64,000 nt of DNA from assembly GCA_009760855.2 (NCBI GenBank), contig WPIO01000001.1, forward strand, positions 2,350,501 to 2,414,500. The letters are read 5' to 3'. Made by a program: the position numbers and the translations under genes. Positions 54,546 to 64,000 of the stretch are shown piece after piece. The stretch's first letter is position 1. Every line of letters starts with the position of its first letter. The notes under the pieces were generated by a model, which did not search any database, was not told the origin of the DNA, and saw nothing but the letters and a program-made list of their open reading frames with translations. Source of the stretch: Cristatella mucedo (taxonomy: Eukaryota; Bryozoa; Phylactolaemata; Cristatellidae).

Positions 54546-57317
54546 ATAATGCCAGTTTGGAGGTTGCTTACACACTAGTTTCATGAAAAAATAATCTCTT
54601 AAACGAAGATGAAAGATGCGGCTTCTAGGCTTCAAAAGCCAATATTTTATTCTTTATCGAGAATACGACGTGCACACACACACTTATATACAGGCATGCC
54701 CGTAACAAATTTAGCAGCGACAATGTGAATGACCTCAACCAATACGTCATGGTTTCCCTTATTCTGAAGTGAATTGTAACACAGGCAACGACTGATGCAG
54801 CGCCGGCTTCAGCAGCTGCACTTCTGTTTGATGCAGCAACATAGACAGCTGCAAGATATGGCGATATATGCAGCGTTAGTTCAAAGGCTCAGTCTGAGGG
54901 ACATCCAATGAATAGCCGGTGGAACACGTATACATTGCGAAATTCAACCCCATGCTTGTCTGTGGTGAACTTTATATAGTCAAATTCCTTGACTTAACTC
55001 AGATATGCACTGCCTTTCGATGAGGTCGCTAACTAGCGTTAAAATTGAGCGTCATTCGATAATCCACCCCTTCATTTTCTTGCACCAGATTTCCTATTTG
55101 CATCACTTACCCATCTTTTGCCTTTCTTGAAACTGGCTCGTCCAGCTAGGGATTCTCAGCATTGCTTTCAATAAACTGAATACAAACTCGTGGGTCCAAA
55201 TAAATGGTGCAAAGTGACTGCCATGAAGTCAAGGTGGTAAACGATATAAAAATCTAGCTTGCCTGTGAACGCTAAGACTTTACTTGCCGCAAACGCCTGT
55301 GAGTAAGACATCGGCTACTCCGTTTTCGCTAGCTGATGAAGGATTTTGAAGCAATAGGCAAATATTTACAGAAACCTTTTTTCGTAGCTACTTGTGTTAG
55401 TACTGAGTTACATCATTAAGACGATCGCACAGTGAGGTTTCATTCTGCATATGTAAATGGCCAAGTGACATTAAGATTTCGATTCGTAGCAAATCTTTTT
55501 TGGCACTGACCTACAGCAGACGGTCTTGAGCCATTGTGTATTTTAAAATTATCATTTACTCACATCTACTGCTTAAGGTCAAACGTGTATGCAGCCTTTC
55601 AAGTTTTGCAGTCACATCCAAGGCACACAGCTCTTTGATTTTATCCCCATCCTTGAATTTATTCACATCTAGATAGTTACATCAAGACAGTGTTACAATA
55701 CTGTAATCCACAAAAAACAAGATGAGAACTGCTATATTGGTTGTTAACAGATGACATTGTCATACTCTTAAACCTTTGTAAAATACGAATGCAGTTCGTT
55801 TACATGTAATTCTCTATTATTCCTTTATAAAATAGGTCGGCGTGACAAGATCAGCAAGGTAAAGCAAGCAAGGTACAGCAAGGTCAAGACAAGAGTCAGG
55901 TAAAACGACGATTTTGCAACAGCCAGACATTTTGTTCACAATATTGGCTCTTGCTGTTAAATTCGGTCATTTGTACTTGGCTTTGCTTTTGATAAAAAAT
56001 CTCCGTCTTCTTCCGATTCTTTGAAAGCTAATAAGATTCAGCATGGCTGGCTATTGACAACAGCTAATTCATTTCGTCTTTTCTAGCCATAGTTGTGACG
56101 GTCTCGAAGAGTACCTCAACGTTTGTGTCCTCGCCGCATTCAGACTATACATCCAAGTTAGCACCCCTGCACCTGAAAATATAGTAGACGATTAAAACAG
56201 GAGGATCTTAACCCATACATGAGGTCACCGTTCTGCCATATAACAGCCCAGGGCAGAATTTGAGCTGGTGCATTTAAGTATGCCGAAACAATAGTAGGCA
56301 CAGATGACGCGACGAAGAGCCTTCAAATCAGTGCTATGAAGAGCAACCAACGCCCGTCAATTAAAATTTAAGGTAAGTGCACTGCAAATCGGTCACTTTT
56401 GTGTGAGAGCAAACACAGCGCATGCCGCATTGTATGAGCAATTTGTTCATGAAAACTTGCTCTATACGCTGCGAAAGTATTCAACGTTTAGTGGACAGCT
56501 CCTCCTAGGCAGAGTAGTTTGGCTGCACAGCCGAAGCAAGGAAATGGCTCGTTCGCTCATCCCAGTCGCTAAGCGTGAAAGGAAACCATGACCGTGGCCT
56601 CACAGCTCCGAGCTCTCTCTCTCTCTCTCTCTCTCTCTCTTCAGGCTAGACGGGCGACTGCAGCAGCACGTCACGAGTGGAGCTCAAGTAAATGCTGCTA
56701 CTCGACAGCATTGGTGACTGCCCGCCGGATACACGATAGCCGCTTTCATCCTATACAAAAAATTATTACACCGATCCGTTTAGATCAGAGCGCTACGTGT
56801 TGCAAGCCACTGCACTCAGTAATGCTAATACAGCCATGGAAGCTTGTTAAACGAACACGATTTAACACGAACAGCAAGTTGGCTGGTGCGTGCCTTACAT
56901 CATTCGACAACAAACTAAGGGTGAATAAGAAACGTCAGGCCAGTGCTTGCACTTGAACTGGATGTCAACTGTCATAACTCCATGACTATTCCTTCGAAAG
57001 TTGTTAGCTGCACTGCTGATGGCTCTCGCTTAATACCCTCTCTTTCATCTGCTGGAGAGGGATTTAAATGCTTCATAAACAATTCTTCGCTTGTTTGACG
57101 TGCCAACAAGCGTATAATGCCTACGTAGCGGAACAGAAAAATGTAGCTGTCATCACACATTTGGCTCCATATTCATGCCGTGGACCGTGAGCAAGATAGG
57201 AGACAAGACTTGTTCTTGCAGTGCAGATTACTGCCTATCTCAACTCAGCGTAAAGATTTTGCTAAGAGCAGCCAAAGGATAACCCCCTATGCGGCACAGC
57301 ACAGCACAGCACTAGTT
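54546..57317. other. Unassigned intergenic DNA
   Basis: AT-leaning to about 56.4 kb. A (CT)n run lies at 56617-56641. Frames up to 122 codons; no domain. Confidence 0.5.
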
Positions 57318-57485
57318 GTTTGTACATGTGTGTGTGTGTGTATGTGTGTGCGTGCCCGTGCACTCGTGTGTGATGGAGTGCCTGTGTTTCTGTGTGTGAG
57401 AGAGACATAGAATCGATGTGAGTGTGCTAACACGTCTGTTGACACACACACACACGTGCGCGCGCGCACGCACGCGTGCACGCAC
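57318..57485. repeat. Inverted TG / CA microsatellite pair
   Basis: A (GT)n arm (57325-57370) and a (CA)n arm with a CGCGCGCGCACGC core (57440-57483) face each other about 75 bp apart, so the strand can fold back. The alternating purine-pyrimidine core is Z-DNA-prone. Confidence 0.9.
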
Positions 57486-59203
57486 TAGGGAGCTGGACTC
57501 TCCATCATTAAGAAACAAGCATGCCATTTCAGTAAAGCACCACGAATTGATCACCATTACTCTAACTAAGAAGGATTTTGTAGGGCTTGTGCCGCTCTTG
57601 GACAATAAAGAAAAGCAGCTTTGTTGCCTCAATTTAGAGGCTGCTATTTTGCTCAAGCTGCGGTTTTTCATACTAAAAAACCCACACTTGAGAGTGATAA
57701 AAGCATGGAGGGTATTGCCTCATTCCTGCTTGGCCCAATAGCAACGTTTGACAAAGTCAATCACGAACTCCGTCAAAAGAAATGTCAACCAACGGTCAGG
57801 CTGGTGGTAGAATGCTTTCACTTCAAGATGAACTTTACAGCTACGAAAAACAAAGTGAAACTGGAAACTGGACAGCCGCAGCTTCAAAACTGGCTCAGCT
57901 ACCATATCTCTTTTAGCCTCTACACACCTTTTTTCTAGGTGAACACATCAGTGCAGCGATCATCAAGTCTCTCCCTAATGCCAACGAGGCATAATAGCAC
58001 TGGCAGCAGACATGGGCACTGCGAAAATTTTGTCAACCTGTCACAGTGGACGAAGGACGGTTACGAAACAGCAGTCACCCAAGAGCCTCACGCACCTGAG
58101 TAGCTGCACCGAGGTAGTCCGAATAGCTTGGTCCTGGTGCTTTCTACAATCAATTTCTTTGACAGCATCCACCAGAACCTGTAGCATAAGCAACAATCTA
58201 GTCAGCGACGTATGAGCGAAACAGTTTTGTCGATTCTGCAATCTCCACGGAAAACCCTAAACATCAATTAACACTGCAGATTTTCTATCCAGATCGGCGG
58301 TGACCGGATCGTCGATGCGACACCGGCGAGTGAGCGAAACTCGAGAGTCCACTTTAATAGCTCTTCACGATCAAACATTTTCTTCAGAAGACTCCATACA
58401 CCGCATTCGGTATAGGTACTTCTACCTATACAGCCGACCATCACTCGTGATCCCGGTCCATAGCTAGCCGATACACCCAGCGATCTTACACTGACTCTAG
58501 GTTTGCAACTAGACTTGGCCTTTTGTAATTCGGTAGTAGCAGAACTAAAGAAAAATGCTAACAAGACTCTATCTTTAGTGACGAAAGTGGCTGCAATTTT
58601 GGTTGATAAATTCGTCAAATTTATAGTCAAGACTTCTGTGCAAAAAGAGCTGCGATGTCTTCAGGTTGACAGGTAAAGAGCAAAACTTTACTCCGAACAC
58701 CACCACCACCATGGCTTGGCTCCTTCATACCTAGATGAACTGTTGCATCCTTATCGGTCTACTCGCACCAATAGGTCTTAACAACAATAAACTAAGTATT
58801 TATTCTTCCTGACCACTTTTGTTACATACGAATTTGATTTGTGATTGCTGAACAAAAATTGACTTACCTAATTCTTACCAAGATAGTGACCTAGAGCAGA
58901 AGCTGTTCTCTCACCCAGTCCCTCGGCAGGCGGGTTTTGTCAGTTTTGTGATTCTTCGCTGAAACGTTGTGGCAAAAAGCTGATCTTATAGTCAGGCTAC
59001 TGTAATACAAATTTTCATACAGTCAGGAATTCACAAGCACAGACGAGGCACAAAGAAGCCCGTGGAGAGGGTGAAAGAAGGGTTGAAGAGGTGAAAGGGG
59101 TGCACATGGTCCACCATCAAAACTATTCATGCACAAGCCAATACAATATTCTTGTACCATCTCAAGTTAGTTAAAGGGTGCTATTTCACTACCCCGAAAA
59201 ATG
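57486..59203. other. Unassigned intergenic DNA
   Basis: Frames of 107 and 105 codons (+, 57418-57938) and 120 codons (-, 58268-58630) are protein-like in places but unrecognised and within chance length. Confidence 0.4.
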
Positions 59204-59207
59204 CATG

Positions 59208-60400
59208 TGTAGCGCCCTGCTGGCCTTGGCTGAATTTTAGCACGAACAAGAGCTGTTCGGAGGCGGGCTAGAACTCCTTTGTCCTGGAGCAGTGAGCCAG
59301 AGAGGAGCGTCAGTGCAGTTAGAGAGGAAGCGCTTAAGAGCAAGCCAGGAAGCTCTTTGACCAGCGGTGGCGAGTCGGCCTTTAGAATTGTTCCGATACC
59401 CGCGGGAGCGGCTGATTGATATTGGCTGGCCTGTCAACCTTCGCCATCACTCTGTCCAAAAAGAATCGTCTGGAACCCATTCGCCATTCAAGCTGGACAG
59501 AGGGGACATTCCAGTGGCCTAGTGCCGGTATTAATTCCTTACCGTAATGGGCCCTGGTTTCGGGCCCAATACCACTAAGCTCTCGCCCCATTGTCTCAGC
59601 TAAGTATTTAAGAGTCGAGCGACGCTCGCTCTGGGCCTCGTGTCTTTTGTCTTTGGTCCGGCTCTGCGCCTCGACGCGGTCGGGCACTCGTTTCTCTGAA
59701 AGCGAGGGAGGAGGGCGGGCTGTCCGCCGACGATGGACGGAACAGGACGAGACAGCGCTACGAGGATTCAGTGTAACTCCACCAAACACGGTCGTATCGC
59801 GCCCGAGCTGGCATTTTGTGTTCTTTCGTGTTTCGTATGTGCGCGCTAGCACGTGGTCTCGGCATAGGGATTTGCCGGTGCGAGCTAGGCGTAGTTGGCG
59901 TCTGTGGAGCCCTAGTTCTCCGGGTAGGGTTTAGACTTCGGTTCGCGCTTCAGTGTGGAGAAGTACTTCCTCCGCAGGAGTGTTTACGTTGGCGTGTTTG
60001 GGGTATTCCCTCGGCACAGGTGGGAATGGATTCCTAGTTCACCGGTTAGGGTTTAGGGTCCGGGTCGCGCTTAGTGTGGAGGAGTATTCCCTCCGCAAGA
60101 GTGTTAGTGCAGCTGAGAACGTGCGAGGAGTGTGTAGATAAAGCTGGACTAGACGCGCAGCGACTTTGTGCGCTTGCGAATAAAGTTCAGTAAAATCCCC
60201 AATCTGTGTGTCTCGCGTCCAATTCACGCCGCGGACTCACGACCCCCTTTAGTAACGGTAAGCAGGTCAGCGCCAGAAACGCTCGTTTCGTGGCGGCCAG
60301 CTTATTGCACGTAGGCACGCACCGAACGGCAGTAGGCGCAAGGTTACGCCGCTAGGTAAGCGGCAGGTCAAGCCTACCCCGCCGAGCCTTTGGCGTAACA
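59208..60400 (+). mobile_element. Solo LTR, Ty3/Gypsy-type, 1193 bp
   Basis: Ends TGTAGCGCC (59208-59216) and GGCGTAACA (60392-60400) are TG...CA and match as inverted repeats at 7 of 9 positions. CATG flanks both sides (59204-59207 and 60401-60404), a 4-bp target duplication. Inside, in promoter order: TATTTAAG near 59605, a CG-rich presumed start region, a two-copy ~122-bp duplication (59911 and 60033) and AATAAA at 60179-60184. No internal coding region lies beside it, so it is a solo LTR. The 156-codon minus frame and smaller + frames inside are incidental. Confidence 0.8.
59911..60120 (+). repeat. ~122-bp tandem duplication inside the LTR
   Basis: Copies begin CCTAGTTCTCCGGGTAGGGT (59911) and CCTAGTTCACCGGTTAGGGT (60033) and share CGCGCTT-AGTGTGGAG-AGTA and CCTCCGCA-GAGTGTT. 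Confidence 0.9.
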
Positions 60401-60404
60401 CATG

Positions 60405-61729
60405 TCTGCATGGTTGGTCATCGTGGCATACTGCGGTGGCGATCTCGGGCGAGTCATGTACAACATGCAGTGAAGCATACATAAGAATGAATGCACTGCT
60501 GCTTCTGCCGCGGCCACAAACCTAGTAGGCAGCAGACTGACAATCGTTGTATGCCAACACTTGGTGGACACCATAGGAAAACACGGCATGACCATGAATC
60601 ATGTAAGAAACAAATAGAGCCACACATACAACTGGCTAACCTTGAAAACCAGCTGTCGCCATTGAATGACCTCGTCAAAAAATGTCAGTGGACGTGGTGT
60701 GACTATGCTGCCGGTGGCTGGATTGTGGAGAATATGGCATTATAAATAGTGCGGTAAATAGAGCTCCTCTTGTTCGTGTAGGCAGGCCACTGATCTGAAT
60801 AATGGACAGGCCCCTAGCCGTAACCGGTATCGGCAATTGAACAACTTCGTCGGTCGGCTGCATGGTTGAGTACAGTAAATTTCACTGCAAAAATAAGTGA
60901 GCACAATAAAGAGTAGAAATGGGCACCCTGTAAGCAAGCGTTTTTCTTCAGAGCAATTACACAGGCCAGTGGTAAATTCAAGCTGAATCTGAACCAAGCC
61001 CCGTGGAGCTGTAGGCCAATTGTCAGGTAAATGTCTACAGATGGCAATGGAAGTTGTGCATCCAGTTTTTCTCGACTACGACAGCTCTGCTAGTAGCGGG
61101 CATGCTCTATCTACATCTCTCACCTAGCTTCGGTTTCTTCCATTTCGAGCAGACCCTGATTTTGAATGTTGCATTTCACCATTGAGCGATATCATCTTAA
61201 GCATGTGGCACTTCTGCAGACAAACGCGAACAGCTCTATAGTTATCGCTAGCCTACCGTAAGTCAGCGACTTTTGCCAAGCACATTCAATGTGACGACTG
61301 GCGCCACAAGGGTGAGCATAGATAGCTTCGGCTGCTGGCCGAGCGATTTTTCTGTCTCGGTCGAGTCATCTCTTTTTGTCGCGACACACCCACTTGCAGA
61401 ATGTCACCCCCCCCTGAGCCATGGCAGCAGTCTCGAGGCAAGGCAAGGAAGGGGTTCGAAGCCGTGACAGAACCTTCTCCCACTGACAGGTACTCGCTGA
61501 TCAGGCATGCATGCCCGCGTAGTGCCCAGGTGAGAGCAAGTAGTGAATACTTATTTAATCGTACAGAGCCCCCTTCAGCTTTCTCCAAGCCAATTGTACG
61601 ATTTGAAACTCTGCTTGGGGGATTAATGGAGCAGGGCTCACTTTCCATTCCCAGCCACGACAGCGGGACAGCGTTCACATCTGGGAACATATCCAGGTAA
61701 AAGCATCATGTAATATATCTACTGCTACA
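60405..61729. other. Unassigned intergenic DNA
   Basis: Overlapping small frames (up to 134 codons, minus, 61286-61690). No repeat or domain recognised. Confidence 0.45.
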
Positions 61730-61850
61730 CGTCTTAGCCCACGGCCAGGGTGCTCACTCTTCACAAGAAAGGTCATAGGTTCAATTGCAACAGCAGCAGA
61801 TGATCCTTTTTTTATTTCGGACTGCAAGTGGAGATAATAGGTAATGTGGT
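61730..61850 (+). mobile_element. SINE-1-like relic
   Basis: CTTAGCCCACGGCCAGGGTG, B-box-like AGGTTCAATTGCAAC, GATCCTTTTTTTATT. Confidence 0.5.
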
Positions 61851-62959
61851 TCCATTGTCGCACCACGCGAACACGTACGGTAAATCAGACGACCTCTGCC
61901 TGTAAAGTCGACCATAGGCAGGCACCTTACTAGTCATGCTGAGCCCGCCCTGCAGTAGAACTGATGTCACCGAGGTGGGGGTAGATAGAGGAGGCTGCCC
62001 ACAAACAAAAGCTTGGCTGCCAAAATTACTTAGCTGAGAAGTGCGAGAGTAAGACACAGAGGTGCGAACATTTTGCCGAGGGTTTGTGTGGCAAAGCCTT
62101 TGTGGGTGGGAAGCCGATGACGTTCGCCGAGTTGTAGGCGTCCGGGGGCGAGCAACCATACCCGAAAAAGAAACAAAGTTGCGACCGGTGCTTCAGCACA
62201 ATAACCAAAGCTCTTTTGAGTGACACAAGTGGAAGTGGTGCTTACAGTAAGTTACAAGTGAGCAGCCCGGGCACTTGGGGCCCTGAAAAAGGGGGATCAG
62301 CCCAGCCGTGTGAGGGTAAGCTTCAAGGCATTGCCCAGCCTTCTTAGGTAGCATAGCTCACAGCCCTTTGAAACTGGGTTCTTGGTATATCGGTCCCTTC
62401 CCACAGGAATGAAAAGGATGTCTATGATGCCCTCGGTGCTTTCAAGTCACTGTATTAGTTCTACGAAATCGCAAGAAGCCTGGCTTCAAAAGCCATACCC
62501 AGACCCAGACGAGTGCCTGCAACCTGTTTACTGGTGCAGTACCATCCGCGAGAAGATTTGCGATTGTGAAGAGATCTAGTCTCGGAAGGGGGGAAGCTGA
62601 GCCAGCTCCTCCAGCCTGGAACACTGCGTTTAGCCTAACAAGAGCTCCAAAGTAATCTTATGCAGTGCCTCGACAGAACTTGGAGGCATTTCCACCAGTT
62701 GATGGTGGGCAGATGCCCACCAATGTTGTGCGAGCACACAGCCCCCATGCTCGGCAAAGAACCGCAGCTTTCTGATGCTCCAGTTCATCATAGTGAAGCA
62801 GAAACAGACTCTGAGCTGCCTCATAGGGAGCCTGACTGGTGAGAACGAATGCACCAAAAGCAGATAAAAACATGCACACATAGCGACGCACGCACACACG
62901 CACATGTAGCAGATATAAGCATGTACGCATGAACCGACGCGAGTGCACATGAAAAATCA
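61851..62959. other. Unassigned intergenic DNA
   Basis: Frames up to 115 codons; nothing recognisable. A CACA-rich patch lies near 62870-62905. Confidence 0.45.
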
Positions 62960-63372
62960 TTCAACGGCAGAATCTAACTGTCTACCTATACCTCGTATAA
63001 ATCTAGAATCCTTTGGAGACCGTGCCTTTAGTTCTTATGCTCCCAAAGTCGGGAACTCATTCCCGACATCATCAGGACATCCCCTGACTTGACCACATAT
63101 AAAATGAGATTAAAAACACACCTATTCATCACAGCATTTATTGGGTCCCTGTGATTAGACCTGTATGTACTTATGCATGCTGACACTATGCATGCTGCCA
63201 TAAACAATGATTGCATGTTGTCTCTGAGCATGTCACCTCTAACCACGTTATTCTGGTTGTTTATTGAGCATGCGACCTCTGACTATTCTATCATGCTTCC
63301 TTCGTAGCAAATTTAAAGCACCTAGAAATAGTTCTCTGATGGAGCTTTATCGAGTGTATTGTTATGACTATT
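62960..63372 (+). mobile_element. LINE-A 3' end
   Basis: Plus-strand copy with decayed RINLESFGDRAFSSYAPK-type C-terminus, KNTPIHHSIYWVPVI-type frame break, 3' UTR (GCATGCTGACACTATGCATG) and a reduced stem-loop (CACCTAGAAATAGTTCTCTG) before TTATTGTCATTAT. Several indels. Confidence 0.85.
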
Positions 63373-64000
63373 AATATTATTGTCATTATGGCATGTACGA
63401 AAGCTAATATTGAAGTCGGGCGTCGATTTGCTACTAGAAGCAGGGGCAGCAGCTCAAGCAGCAGCACTAGATGTATCTCCAACAGGCTCAGAGGCGGCAT
63501 TGGTAGCAGCAGAGACAGCAGCAGCAGAGACGGCAGCACCAGTGACAGCAGCATCAGTGACAACAGCACCAGTGACAGCAGCATCAGACCCAGCAGCATC
63601 AGTGACAACAGTGCCAGTAACAGCAGCACAAGTGACAGCAGCACGAGAGCCAGCAGCATCAGTGACAATAGCACCAGTGACAACAGCACCAGTGACAACA
63701 GCACCAGCAAAAACAGCTCTAGTGACAGCAGCACCAGTGATAACAGCATCAGAGCCAGCAGCGCAAGTGACAGCAGCACCAGTGACAATAGTTCCAGTGA
63801 CAGCAGCACCAGTGAAAACTGCACCAGAGCCAGCAGCATCAGTGAGAACAGCACCAGTGACAACAGCACCAGTGACAGCAGTAGCAATGATAGATGCGCT
63901 GGCAGCAGCAGAAGCAGCAGCAGAGGCAGCAACGCTAACAGTATCGGCAGAAGTAGTGGTAGCAGCAATTTTAGCAATAGCTGAAACACCGGCAGCTGTC
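63368..64000 (+). CDS. Open frame over a 15-bp minisatellite, runs off the window
   Basis: This + frame has no stop from 63368 to the window end (211 codons). It reads an Ala-rich start (EAGAAAQAAALDVSPTG), then PVTAA/SVTTA pentapeptides, then a non-repeat end (AVAMIDALAAAEAAAEAAT, VVVAAILAIAETPAAV). A Ser/Asp-rich + frame (63364-63984, SDSSTSDNS) and a Leu-rich minus frame are also open, because the repeat lacks stop triplets. If any is real I favour the PVTAA frame, since its flanks also stay open. No splice evidence. Confidence 0.15.
63425..63885. repeat. 15-bp minisatellite (AGTGACAGCAGCACC type)
   Basis: About 25-30 imperfect 15-bp units with ACC/ATC and ACAGCAG/ACAACAG variants, flanked by looser GCAGCAG triplets to the window end. 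Confidence 0.95.

Noticed and set aside
59382-59852. 156-codon minus frame
   Set aside because: Lies inside the solo LTR, where no coding is expected.
63291-63989. 232-codon Leu-rich minus frame resembling a membrane protein
   Set aside because: Antisense of the 15-bp minisatellite; its start overlaps the LINE-A tail.

Overview
This window looks like animal (metazoan) nuclear DNA, probably from an invertebrate, but I cannot place the species. The evidence is a dense mixture of L2/CR1-type LINE fragments, tRNA-derived SINEs, Ty3/Gypsy-type LTRs, long microsatellites, GT-AG splice signals and no bacterial operon structure. Almost no recognisable host genes are present. Most open frames under about 120 codons are expected by chance here, and several of the longest ones simply cross simple repeats.

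Layout. 0-3 kb: unassigned DNA and a ~0.9 kb TG-rich tract. 3.7-7.3 kb: LINE-B remnant, then a GC-rich block with tandem duplications, a 15-bp-stem hairpin and a possible LTR. 8-13.2 kb: SINEs and two CpG-rich blocks. 17.8 kb: an 18-bp perfect hairpin and CAG repeats. 20.75-21.54 kb: the best host-gene candidate, a two-exon, 119-residue reading frame with GT-AG intron and matching phase. 21.8-25.9 kb: two LINE-A copies, the second split by a 2.07 kb pol-less LTR element (23727-25796) with 5-bp target duplications, a decayed Gag-like frame and an internal 21-bp minisatellite. 27.7-30.66 kb: a diverged ~170-bp satellite array. 30.8-32.6 kb: heptad-coding minisatellite, LINE-B, SINE, LINE-A, microsatellites. 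35-44 kb: AT repeats, minisatellites, a GACA/GATA compound repeat and a solo LTR (43778-44067). 45-47 kb: CpG-rich block. 47-54.5 kb: nested SINE/LINE insertions, the most complete LINE-B RT (49497-51140), an unrecognised broken coding stretch (52740-53311) and a LINE-A 3' end. 59208-60400: a 1.19 kb solo LTR. 63-64 kb: LINE-A tail and a 15-bp minisatellite running off the window.

How the parts relate. Two LINE families (LINE-A ending in ATT repeats, LINE-B ending in ATTAC-type repeats) could have supplied reverse transcriptase. LINE-A copies keep a conserved 3' stem-loop next to the ATT repeat, and a tRNA-headed SINE (SINE-2) carries the same stem-loop as its tail, which suggests the SINE was mobilised by LINE-A. 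A second tRNA-derived family (SINE-1) is the most abundant element, with at least ten copies on both strands. The insertions are layered (LTR in LINE, LINE in SINE, SINE in satellite), so relative ages can be read.
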